A DNA stretch of 64,000 nt from Otatea glauca (Eukaryota; Streptophyta; Magnoliopsida; Poales; Poaceae), in NCBI GenBank assembly GCA_036346275.1, contig CM070711.1, positions 67,309,078-67,373,077 on the forward strand, written 5' to 3'. This document shows positions 1 through 10,713 of the stretch, one piece after another (the first letter of the stretch is position 1; each line of letters opens with the position of its first letter). A program made the position numbers and the translations under genes. The notes below the pieces were generated by a model. That model did not search any database, was not told the origin of the DNA, and saw only the letters and a program-made list of their open reading frames with translations.

Positions 1-930
1 ACCAATCGGTGAGTTTCATGCGGCGAACCCATGCTTCGCTCACAAAGTAGTAATTCTAAACCGGTTCATCGCATCGGAGTTCAAAAAGAAAATTGCGAAA
101 TTGCTCGAGTCAAAGGAGAAACCTCCCGGGGCCACCCGAAGCCCCAACTTTTGCGAACACGGCCTTGAGCGATGGTTGATACTGCCACGATGAACTAGCG
201 GATAGGAGATTCTCTGGTGCCCTTGGCGAGGATGAATGGTGCGGCTACTTCAATGGGTGGACCCGAGGCGTACCACCCACATCTCAAACTTCCGTATGGG
301 ATAGCTGGGAGCAACCCTCCCGTGGTGCTACTACCGCCGAAAGCGGACCCGAGTGCGCCTACGGTGTTATTCAACGCCAACGCGGGCATCTTGCATTGAT
401 GCAGGGCGCGCCGGTTGTACAACGATAAGCCCAACACACACCTCCGCACCATACGGTGGAGTGCGAGCGAAACAGTAGGCGTCTCGGCAAGTGTCCGCTA
501 GCCAACACACGAGAGGTGCAAGAGGTACCTCCTCTCGAAGAGGAAGGGACAAGGGAAGCGGTAGGTGAGGTCCGCACCACGCAACAAATTCTTGACGCGT
601 TCGCGAGACCATCAAGGGAACCCAAGTGGTAATAACATAAGGGGCGCCAGAATTGGGATGACATGCCCATGTGGGAGGCGAATCCACATCAAAAAGACCA
701 AAATTTTGGTCTTACACACCCGAGACGTCTGGCATAGGCCACCCGTTCGGCGACACACAGGAGCACTGCGGATTCCATGGAGTTCTTTCATAGTGGGGAT
801 TGGCGGTGTCCGAGGACAAATCTCCAAATTTACACGGTCGGGTAATATGCGAAAAATGTGGGACATCATTACATTTGTACCCGGATAGGCGGAACGATCA
901 TTTGTTCCACCATGACAACCATGCTTTAGT
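1..930 (+). pseudogene. Degenerate coding-like sequence, unidentified
   Basis: No intact gene is present, but several stretches read like protein on the + strand with frame changes. About 10-180 gives a basic, lysine-rich stretch. About 490-625 gives an acidic stretch followed by RTTQQILDAFARPSREPKW. About 842-930 gives ICEKCGTSLHLYPDRR followed by a histidine-rich tail and a TAG stop near 929. The CxxC pair followed by histidines suggests a lost zinc-binding module. AT-rich sequence after 930 resembles a 3' untranslated tail. It could be a decayed transposon protein or an old host pseudogene; I do not recognise the family. Confidence 0.3.
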
Positions 931-1391
931 TAGTTAGTTCGGCAAGCAATTTCGTCATTTGTTGTAATGCCCTTGCAATATAATCTATCTATTGCTTATT
1001 TTATCATCTGAACTTTCGATGTATGTGCCCTTATATATATGTTCAACAAATAATTTAAGTGCTTCGTGGGAACTATTTATAACATGCGTTGTTGTCGACT
1101 ATAATACTTAGGGTTGTTGCACTAGTGGAAATTAGATGCAAAGCAAGGTGTAAATTAAATATTTTCTCGAATATGGTAGTGCACATATCAAAGAGCAAAT
1201 CTGGTCTACTCTTCCTAAAATTACATTTAAATATTAAATTTTACTGAAATTTAGAAAAGGCTAAAAATCATTCTCCCGGATCTCAAATTCGCACTCTTTT
1301 GATCTCCTCTCGTAAAATATCACAACAACTAATCTGACTTTTATTAACTACACTACACTCATAATTTATATACATTGCAATTCGAATAAAA
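931..1391. other. AT-rich intergenic sequence
   Basis: No open frame of note, RNA gene or clear element end is visible. It separates the degenerate coding-like block from the palindrome array. Confidence 0.5.
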
Positions 1392-1620
1392 ATAGGCTAA
1401 ACCTCTCTGTCGCCATTTGAAGCGGCGAGAGAGTCCTTCATATTTCAAATGGCGACACAAAGTCTGTCGGTTTTCAATCGGCGACAGACTCTTTGTCGCC
1501 ATTTGAAATGGCGACAATCTCTGTCCCTATCGAAGCGACGACGAGTATGCATGTCGCCATTTGAAATGGCGACAGACTCTCTGTCGCCTTTTGAAATGAC
1601 GACAAGTGGGTAGTTTTGTA
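1392..1620. repeat. Array of short palindromes around GTCGCCATTTGAAATGGCGAC
   Basis: At least five full or half copies of the near-perfect palindrome TGTCGCCATTTGAAATGG plus CGACA lie within 230 bp, for example at about 1495-1517 and 1555-1574. Diverged copies flank them (about 1409-1427, 1443-1455, 1585-1610). Spacers are short and often read AGACTCTCTGTCG. The layout resembles the subterminal repeats of a DNA transposon, but no clear terminus or target duplication was found. Confidence 0.6.
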
Positions 1621-2141
1621 GAAAAAAATTCAGCATATTATTTTTGTAAAATAGAATAAAAATAGTATTATTTAAAAAAAAATTCAGCGATGCGACACCA
1701 GCCATGGCCAACGGTGATGCTTTTGGGAAAGCAATTTTATTTTATGGCTCATCGACTTTTTGTGAGAGCTTTGTCCGAACGAAAGTGCAAATTTGATTTT
1801 TTTTACTACGGTAGAAGATATCTATGGTATCCTCTACCATTGTAAGTAATGTATCTAGAACTCGCGATTCCATACTATAATAAGTGATATGTGTCATCTC
1901 TCAATCTTTTCGCATCGAGAAAAGTACTGGATTTATAATTTCGATGGAAGAGAAACAAAAGTTGAAAAGAAAAATAGGCCAAGGAAAAAAAAAGTCGCTT
2001 TCGGAGCTGGCAAGGGGCAAACTCGTCTAACTCGCCCGGTGGCTTGGTTCAGCATTCGGCATGCCGTCGGGCGTGGCATTGGTGGCACCGCAACGTGACA
2101 ACCGCGCCTGGCAGAAGAGAGGAGACCACATTCTAGTGACT
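1621..2141. other. Intergenic sequence without recognisable features
   Basis: AT-rich up to about 1900, then mixed. The frame at 1889-2098 has no recognisable motif. No gene is supported. Confidence 0.45.
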
Positions 2142-2439
2142 TAAGGCAAGTACAATAACAAAGCCAACTGTTTACTCCATTTCACATCCACGTCATCTGA
2201 AGTAAGCACTAAAGTTAGCTTGTACAATAGCTATCTCTAAAGGTTGGCTCTAAATATCGTGTATTAACTATCTCTTCTCTTTTGTACATAACTAATATAC
2301 CTATGCTTCCGTGCAATGCTTACTACTAAATAAGAGTCAACTCTCTTCTCTCTTCTCTTTTCTTACTCTTCCACATAGGACAAAACTGACGTGGATATAC
2401 TAAAAGTAAACTAAGATGATTTTATTGTACATACCCTTA
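2142..2439. mobile_element. MITE, family A, copy 1
   Basis: About 298 bp bounded by inverted ends AAGGCAAGTACAATAA and TTATTGTACATACCCTTA. The copy at 16862-17136 has the same ends and the same internal landmarks (TACAATAgCTATCTCTAAA, CTACTAAATAAGAG, TCTTCTCTcTTC, CACATAG). Two copies in one window sharing both ends support a mobile element. The target duplication is probably TA or TTA and is not decisive for superfamily. Confidence 0.75.
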
Positions 2440-3138
2440 TGATGACGACCGACGAACGAGCACGGAGCATCGAAGGCAAGTGCGTACGCTGTTGAACAGT
2501 TATGTGCTCAACACGGACAGGAAACTGCGCATGCCACACAATGCAATGGTCAGTACGCTTACTAATTTGCGTATGCTCATGAGCTACACCATTTTTCTCT
2601 CCTCACATTCCGAACGACGGATGGACGGCAGAAGTTGTGCAGACGCCGTCCGATCATGGAACAATTGACCAATTGAACTTTTGAATTTCGCCTTCCGCCT
2701 GCTTGTTTTAACTTTTGATTCTAAATTCTGGCCCTAAAAACAGAATAAAAAACAAACCGTCCGATTTTAGAATCCGATTCTCACAATCTAACCCATCCAT
2801 ATGCACTAGAATACACAGTTCATTTCATATGTGCTTTCGGATTTCAGCTTTTGGTGAATCGACTTCTCTACAACCGTAATCCAGAATCAACTCTTAGAGA
2901 ATCAAAAGCAAAAACAAACGTGACCTAAAGCCCATGATCCGTAGATGCCTATTAGTAGTACCTACTATGTTCGTTACAGGGTATCATCTCATCAGAGCTT
3001 GATGCAAATCGCTGCGCATATCTTGATGCAAATCTGACTCATGGGGCGGTCCGCGACAACCCCACCCTGTTAGGCTCACGGAGCACCGGGCAGAAAAAAG
3101 GAAGAAAGAACAGGCGAACTCGTCGGCTCCCAGAAAGG
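2440..3138. other. Upstream region of the S4-domain gene
   Basis: No gene is seen. The last 150 bp become GC-rich and lead into the S4 gene start at 3139. No convincing TATA box could be fixed. Confidence 0.4.
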
Positions 3139-6100
3139 ATGACCGCCGCCGTCGCGTTGGCGAGCCCTCTCCGGCGACTCCTCCACTTCCCTTACCCACG
3201 CCGTGCTATTCCTACTCCGCACCACTTCTTCTTGCGAGGTAAGCTCTAACCCATCGCTCGTTTTGATTGGTCTTTGTTTGGTCTAAAGCTCTTAGTCATG
3301 GCCACTCATGTCGCAGGGCGGTGTCACGCTGCCCTCACCATCGCCGCGGCCGCAGGCGGAGATTCGGCGGTTAAGGGGAGCGTGGACAGGAATGCAGCCG
3401 AGGAAGTCAGGAGCATTCTGGATATGGTGGTTTGTTTTCCTTTATTATAAAGCTCAGTTTATTTTTCATCGAACTGCATAGAACTTCCATGGGAGCCTAG
3501 ATAGACGTGAAATAGTTTTATTGAGTGTTTGATTTATCGAGATTATATGGTTGATGATAGTGCATATAGGTTGCTTGTGGACGTCGTGTTTGATTAAATG
3601 CCTGAATGGAATTGGACCCTTCTTTTCCACTGTGATAAACAAATTTACAAAGAATTATGACTTTCAGGTTATGTTACAGTAAGTGAAGCTTCATCTCTAG
3701 GAGTATATTGGAGTACATAAAAATAAGGGGCAAAACGAGATGTGCTTCATGTCTAGCTGTTTCGCTATTAGCACATGAGAGGGGTTCAGTCAAGAAGAGT
3801 GTCTATTTGGTTCCTGCAAACATAACCTTTCAACCACATTAAACTGATGTGGTAATAACAAAATAAAAATGCTCCAGATTTTGCCCCTTCTAAGGTATAC
3901 CTAGTGACAGGAGTTTTGAAATTGGTAAGTGCAAGTTTTTTTCCTTCAACAGATAAGCTGTTTAAGGAAAAAGAGACTTGATTCCAGTAATGAGAATATT
4001 GAGAAAAACACACTAGCATTTGGTACTGTCTGTCACAGGATGGTCGAAACAAAACATATCATAGCTCCACCTTTTTGGATGTTAATAATGTACCATCACC
4101 TGGTGTATTGGTAACTTTGTCCCAGTATTGAGTTTGGTAATATAATTGTGGGCATAGAGTTTGATACTGATATATATATGGTTATTATTAATTCATGAAT
4201 TTATATTGACATCCAGCTTATGCAGGCAGAAAGGGCTTCCCAAAGAAGAGATGTTTCTCACACCAATTTTCTTACTCCACCTATAATAAAGAAGGCTATG
4301 CTATCAATTGAGAATTTAGCGGATATCAAAGCAGTAGCTCAGGGGGGTTATCCACAGGTGAACTTCAAATACCACCAAAGGAAATTCACTAATAGCTTCC
4401 TTTAGCCTATCTACCTTGTTTCTCATCTATATATTTATCTAGGCTGAGCGGTGCCGAATTTCAGTTGGAAATCCTGACTCTATGACAAGTAACCCAGATG
4501 TAGTAGCTGCTTTGAGGTTTTCTCAACTTTATATTTAAGCACAACTGTCTGTTATGTAAGCTGACTTTGAGGCCATCCCCAGCATCTCAGGGAATTTCCG
4601 ATTAGAACCGTGTTCTCATGGTGACTTTCTGGGTGCTATTCTTGGGACAGGAATAACAAGGGAGAAAGTTGGAGATATACTTTTGCAGGTGCACTTTCTT
4701 CCCAATTGCTCATTTCCTGGATTCTGTGGCCATTTTTTTTTCATTTTCCCCCCTTCTCATCATTTGAGACATCTCTTTGCATTTTTGTTAGGGGGAAAGA
4801 GGTGCTCAGGTCCTTGTTGATCCGGAGCTTGTTGACTACTTGACTTCTACACTCGAAAAGGTACATATCTCCCAAATTGCCCTGCCACAATTCTCAATTT
4901 ACTTGAGCTGGATGTATATATGTATTCCGAAGTTTGTGCCAATGCGTATGATGGAAAATATTTGAGATATTTTATCCCTACAATTGAATTTAGTGTGGTT
5001 CAATGTCATGCAAAACACAGAAGCTCTATATTACAAGTTTTTGTCTTTTTATTTGTACTCATAATACATTAAGAAATAGCAGCACATTGTGTTCTAATAT
5101 TTCTTTATGGTTACTTACATCATGCTGTAGCTTTCTCTATTTGATGTTAGTATGTCATATTTTGAGTGTTGACAAAATCGACCCATGAACTTTGTTGTTC
5201 ATGAGTGTTGTACAATTTTGATTATTGCAAATCCTTCTGATTATGGTTTACTCTCAATTTGATTTTATTTGACAGGTGGGGAAAGTTGGTGTTTCATGCA
5301 CCCAGATTCCTTTGCTTGCTCTAGAATATGAACCACCAAGGTTAGCTTCACATGTGATCTCTTATGTTAGTATGTACTTCATGCTTTGGGTCTCAACATT
5401 TTATGTTATAAAAGCCTGGAGCAAGCTACTCAACACTACCTTTAAATTGCAGGACCAAATCATTTAAAACTGTAGAATCATCACTCAGGGTTGATGCCCT
5501 GGCTAGTGCAGGATTTAAAATATCACGCACAAAGCTGGCTAGCTTGATCAGGTATGAACTTTGAGTTGGTTGATTTTCTATTTTAGATTCAGTAAAACAT
5601 TTCTTTGTCTCATATCAATGGTTGCTTGTGGACTTTCTTCTATTCTAATTTGGACAATGCTGTCAGTACATAGCATTCTTTTTTGAATTACTGGTCATAA
5701 AACAATTAGTTTATGGATCTATATGTCTTTTTGTTTGTTCAGTACCGGAGATGTCCGAGTGAACTGGTCACCAGTTTTGAAAAATGGAGTGACCCTCAAG
5801 GCTGGAGATGTTGTTTCTGTCAGTGGGATGGGGAGATTAAAGGTAAAAAAGATCACCAGGGATCACCTTTTTTTTATAAATGACTTGGGTTTTAAACTCC
5901 CTCAAGGAAGTTAGGATAAGCCCATGATGTTGCCGTTGGCACCTAGTTCACTCTGATGGCACTATTTTCTTGGTTTTGCTTGAGAGGCATTTTATGTTGG
6001 ACTTGAAAAAATATGTTGGAGCTTGCATTCAATTTTTTATGTCAATTAAGTTGATTTCATATGTGTTCCTTTTGTTTCATATTGTTTCAACCTTAGATTC

Positions 6101-6530
6101 CTTTCATATTATGTGAAACATGAGCTCAAAACTTTCGAATGAAAAGGCCACAACCTTTACTATGTAGCATGTACTGATGTTCATAATATCTTTATTGATA
6201 TGATGTTCTGTCCTGTAACTTCAATGGGTGCAACCATGCAAGATCTAAGTGGAGCAGATTTTTTTATTGTATATCATGAAATAAAGATATTGCTTTGCTG
6301 ACAATTGGATTTTAGCATCAGATCATATGGAATTACATATTATAACATGCTATGGAAGATGTATGGGTGCTAATAAAGATGTATATTGCGTTTCAAACTT
6401 GACAAGTCCCCTACATACTAAGATATATAGCAACCAATTATATGTTTCGATTATTTATTTAATATAGATTGGGGAAATCGTGACTACGAGGAAAGGAAAA
6501 TATTCGGTTGAGCTCATTCAATATTTGTAG
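3139..6530 (+). CDS. Chloroplast S4-domain RNA-binding protein (photosystem II S4 / YlmH type)
   Basis: Ten exons: 3139-3238, 3317-3429, 4217-4357, 4443-4516, 4583-4688, 4792-4860, 5276-5340, 5453-5551, 5743-5842 and 6468-6530. They sum to 930 nt, giving 309 aa and a TAG stop. All introns are GT-AG and phases agree at every junction. The N terminus is rich in R, S and A with few acidic residues, as in a plastid transit peptide. The middle contains VAALSISGNF and CSHGDFLGAILGTGI, typical of the cyanobacterial and plant photosystem II S4 family. The C-terminal S4 fold runs from about residue 234 (SLRVDALASAG) through ISTGDVRVNW to LKAGDVVSVSG. S4 domains bind structured RNA, so a role in plastid RNA or ribosome handling is inferred. 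Arabidopsis has a protein of similar length. The last exon encodes only the C-terminal 20 residues, ending ELIQYL. Confidence 0.92.
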
Positions 6531-6628
6531 GCCCGTGACTGATCAATGATTCTATCCAGATTACTGAATGAATGGTATGCATTCTTTACACCTATGTGAC
6601 TGGAATTTTTGTATTTACATCTCAAATA

Positions 6629-6881
6629 CTCGTTCGGTCCAAAAATATATGGCGTATTTTTTGAATGGTCTTGTTCACAAATATAAGGCGTATTTCACAT
6701 TCCAATACAAAACTAGTGTGATGTTCCCTCTATACCCCTAATTAATATCCAGCTTTACTCTATATGCATGTATTGGATATAGTGCTTAGCGATAATAATT
6801 AGGGATAGTTTAGTCATGTTTAATATCTCCTTGGTCTACGTGCTAAGAGGAAATATGCCTTATAAATTTGTACGGAGAGAG
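6629..6881. mobile_element. Stowaway-type MITE just 3' of the S4 gene
   Basis: 253 bp flanked by TA on both sides (6627-6628 and 6882-6883). The left end reads CTCGTTCGGTCCAAAAATAT and the right end ATTTGTACGGAGAGAG, diverged forms of the grass Stowaway terminus CTCCCTCCGTCC. It shares interior sequence (GATAATAATTAGGG block) with the element at 19510-19771 in the opposite orientation. Confidence 0.85.
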
Positions 6882-7048
6882 TAGCAAATTTGAAAATATC
6901 GCAGATCTTAGTATATTCTTAAGACTTGTTAACTACTGTATCTTTGAAAAAGCATATTTGCTCAGTGCTCAACAATTCCTTAGAAACTCATCAGTATAGA
7001 TTCAGATTTTAAGCAAGAAGCACCTTGGTTGCTTCTATTATTCAAGGG

Positions 7049-7480
7049 CTATGTATCACCGATATGTGATACCGGTATGGCGATACGCAATTTTTTAAAA
7101 ACATGAATCCAGCGATACGGCGAGTATATATGTATTAGAAATTAAAAAAATGTAAATAGGCCAATAATTAGGCGATTTGTGGCGCCGGGAGCTAGATGTT
7201 GTGTGAGAGTTCGCGCTGCGCGACGAGGAGAAAGGAGCTACGAGAGAGATAGATTTTTAGGGTTAGGATTGATGGGCTAGAATGGGCTTTTCCTTTGTTT
7301 AAGCTTTGTGCTATGGGTTTGGAGGTATCGGGGAGGATTGCGGAGTATCGGAGAAGGATTGGGACTTTTTTAATTAATTTTTTATTCTCAATTTCACGGA
7401 TCCTTATCGATCCGGGATCAGGGTATCCGATAAGTACCCGATACCGTACGGCACCTTCGTGAAGGATCGATGATTCATAG
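7049..7480. mobile_element. hAT-type non-autonomous element
   Basis: 432 bp bounded by a perfect 8-bp direct repeat TTCAAGGG (7041-7048 and 7481-7488). The terminal inverted repeats are CTATGTATCACCGAT and ATCGATGATTCATAG, matching at 13 of 15 positions. An 8-bp duplication is the hAT signature. The interior is rich in GATACGG/GTATCGG words and has no transposase. Confidence 0.85.
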
Positions 7481-7488
7481 TTCAAGGG

Positions 7489-9087
7489 AGTCATATACTG
7501 CTCACACGTCATGGAGATATTTGCACTCTTCTACACTGTACTATGCACTTTGGTATCAGGGTTTTTCATGTAGCAGCCATCACTGATATTGTCGATATTA
7601 TGCAGGATTGGGGTCCCTCTTTGAACTGCAACTCCTGTGAGAAGTTCTTCTGCTTTGGGGCATAATAGAAATGTTTATGTTTTCAAAACAAAAAAGGTTT
7701 TTCTTATACTCATTATCTAACTTTTCGTACTAAATAACGTACCCTGTTCCATTTTGTAATGATCAAGTGCTAGCATTGTCAATCATGAAACATGTGACAT
7801 GATTACAACAAAGTCATAGGAAACCTTTTTGCACTTGGGAAATCTGATAACAACTGGTCGTAGATTCAACGCTCATTTAATGCTAAAAGTTTTACAAGAG
7901 GCTAATCTTTGTACGGGATCTATGGCTCCAAGTTGCAAAATTATCACAAGATTCAGTTTCCAAAGCTGCAAGTTGGCGCAAGAGTCTTATTGTTGCATAT
8001 GATTTGATTATCACAAGGTTATTAAAGTACTTACGCTGGGCTCATTTTCTTGGGAGCAGAAAGAAGAAAGGCCCTCGTCTGAGATTATTTGCCGGAAAGT
8101 TAACTAGCTAGATCAGGGGGCCTAATTATGCAACATGTATATCCAATCTAATATAGTGAGATACTACCAGTAGGAGCACTACTATGCAACAGAAAGCAAG
8201 ACATCACATGCATGTTCCTAAAGGGGCGTGCTGCACCTATCCAGCCTTGTGGACCTTAAATGTAAGTTGACAGCTTGTAACACTGAGTTGTTTATTTTAA
8301 GCCGACCAATTAATTTGCCAGGAACTATAGCTACAGCTACCTTTGCATTTTCTTTGAAGTGATGCAAAAGCAAGCTTGCTCACATGCTCCTATCACCATA
8401 GACTTGGAGCTTCTTTAGCCAATTTTTTTTTTGAAACATCTCAGTTTCGGAGCGGAGCAAAGAAACCACAACAATGGTTGCCACCGCGTGAACAGTGTTC
8501 GAAAAACAAGTCTACTAGATCTTAGCCTCTGCACACCCCCTACCTGTTAGCCGGTTATGCCGTATAATGGGACCGGTTATACCGCATAATAGGCTGATTA
8601 TGCCGTGGTCACTACTAAGGTGGGTGACCCGTCGAGTACCGGTTACCGATTTTTAGAACCTTGCTCGTGAATTCAGCCAAAAGAAACCAAAAGTAAAGTC
8701 CAATCCAATGAGCCTATTGATAGCCATCTAACATCCTGTGAATGGTACTTGCCAAATGAGGTTTGTCATGTTGGTTGGTTAATTGATTCGGTGTTTGGAT
8801 GTCAAAAAAATAGAGGAACATTTGGTATGGTGATTTTAAAGTGGACTCTTCTTATATAGAGTTATGCGGTGAAATGTTTGTTAGTGGGTAGAATGAGTGG
8901 AATAGGTAAGTATGAGCTACACTTTCCAAAACAGAATCATCCTAATTTGGACCCTTTCACCCAAAGTTTACTTTTAGCCGGCGTGATGCTGCGTTTTTCT
9001 CACAGGTAGATAATGTAGATCAGTCTCTACAATGTCAAGTCCCAGTTTGCCAGCTCTGGGGTGTTTTTTTTTCGGGTGATAATAGCA
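7489..9087. other. Intergenic sequence with decayed repeats
   Basis: No gene is supported. A short stretch at about 8545-8660 repeats GGTTATGCCGTATAAT-like words and ends TTTTTAGAACCTTGC, which looks like a decayed hAT end. The remainder shows nothing I can assign. Confidence 0.4.
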
Positions 9088-9290
9088 ATCGGACATCCGA
9101 GCACTGTTTATTTTCTCGGACGCGTCGTGCAACAATTTTTTTCCTACATTTGCAGCATTTTTTTTCAACGTTTGTAACATTTTGTTTCGCGTAGATATTT
9201 CTACTGTTATCGAAGGAAAATGTTACACGTGTAGGAAGAAAATGTTTCACACGTAGAAAAAAATGTTGCAACGTCAGACGTCCGAACACA
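9088..9290. mobile_element. MITE-like repeat, family B, copy 1
   Basis: The ends are TCGGACATCCGA on the left and CAGACGTCCGAAC on the right. The interior alternates AAAATGTTNCACACGTAG-like words on both strands (TTTTTTTCCTACATTTGCAGC, AAAATGTTACACGTGTAGG). The copy at 17160-17350 has the same interior words and the same CAGACGTCCG end. Confidence 0.6.
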
Positions 9291-10705
9291 AGTTATTCCG
9301 TTTTTTAATCAAGTTCCTGTTGTTTATTGGCAGTCCAACTTGTTGAAAAATAGCTGCTTCGTTCTGGATGTCCCATTTGAACGACGGCATTAGTCGCGAC
9401 AGAATTGACTCCTGCTCTAAAATATGCGTAAGGTTTCCTTGGATTCTACGCTCACCACGCTTAAAACACACACAAACCCAGTGCTTGCCTTTTTGCTTAG
9501 TCCTAATTAAGCCGATAGCAAACAGGCCTCCTTGTTCCCCCGCGAAGGCTTGTAGTTTCAGACTATTTTACGAAGGCATGGCCCAGGCGAAAGGACATCC
9601 GTCCTTCGAACTAAGTGATAAATGTAATCTTTTCATGCTCAACCACTCTAATCGTGATTACCCGACCATTTAAGGGTGTTCATTCACTGCATCTGAGGGA
9701 GGAGTTGCGCCACACGTTTGCATAGTTTTATGTGGCCTTACTGATCTGTTTTTATTTTTTCCACGGGAATCGTAAAAAAATTAGGAGTATAGAACAAAAT
9801 AAGAGTCAACTTAACACCACTCGATGACCTCAAGGTGCGGCTAGCAAAGCGCGCCTCCCATTTTGCAATGTTCACTACGGCCGTAGATACTCGCCGAAAT
9901 GGACACGCTTAGAATCAATAGCACGCCTACAAGACAGCAGTTTGTCGCTGCGGCTATTAATTTATGGACCCAAAAAAATGTCGAAATGGAATTTTTTTTT
10001 TGTAATTTCTATTTACTCTACAAAACACAGGTCAAACAAAGGGTCTCGGTCGCAACTCGCAGTAGCATAGAACTAGTAGAGTACTCCACAAGAGCAAGCG
10101 TTCCTTCACTAAACAAAGAGAACGGAGAGATAGAGAGAGAACAGGGAGAAAAGAGGGTGAATTTTGAAGCAGTCCCGATCAGATGAGGAGGCATAATTGC
10201 ACCGGCTTCAGTTGGCTCTTGTTCCGGTCTGACTACAAGTACAGTACGCTATCCAGAGCCTACATGCTCATTTCGTCGGGAACATATGGCGTGCAAGCAC
10301 CGTCCTCCCGTGTCCTGATCTCACCCCAATCATATAATATACTAGTACGAGTAGAGTAGCGCGCTCGCACTATATACTAAAATCATAGTGCTCCACGCCC
10401 ACATCCACAACCGACGCCGGCATAATTAAAGCCGTTTCCGCGTTTCTAACCGGCCGTGCGCTGCAGAAGCGCGTGGCGGCCGGCAAAAACTCTGCGCGGC
10501 GCACGCGCGCGAACGGCGCGGGCTTAACTGGAGCGTTTGGGGCCATGCATGCCTGCCGATCCCGGCGCGCGATCCGACCAAGCAGCGGTGTGCCGAGCCG
10601 GCCTCGCGCGCGTATCGTACGTGTGCCGTGGCGCCTTGCGCGCGCGCGAGCCAGCAACTAACGGCGAGGCGTGCCAGCCCACAGGAGCTAATCCGGCGTT
10701 GCTTT
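9291..10705. other. Intergenic sequence; GC-rich toward its right end
   Basis: Several short open frames occur but none has a recognisable domain or codon pattern. About 10440-10680 is strongly GC-rich with GCGCGC runs and carries overlapping frames on both strands; this is a composition effect, not evidence of a gene. Confidence 0.4.
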
Positions 10706-10713
10706 ACCCACAG

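Noticed and set aside
4591..4688. S4 gene exon starting at 4591
   Set aside because: That acceptor shifts the frame to an early stop. The acceptor at 4581-4582 keeps the frame and gives the conserved ALSISGNF.
5843..5914. Extension of the S4 gene to a stop at 5914
   Set aside because: The family ends in an S4 C terminus supplied by the exon at 6468-6530. AAG|GTAAAA at 5842 is a good donor and the joined frame fits; the read-through tail is intron.
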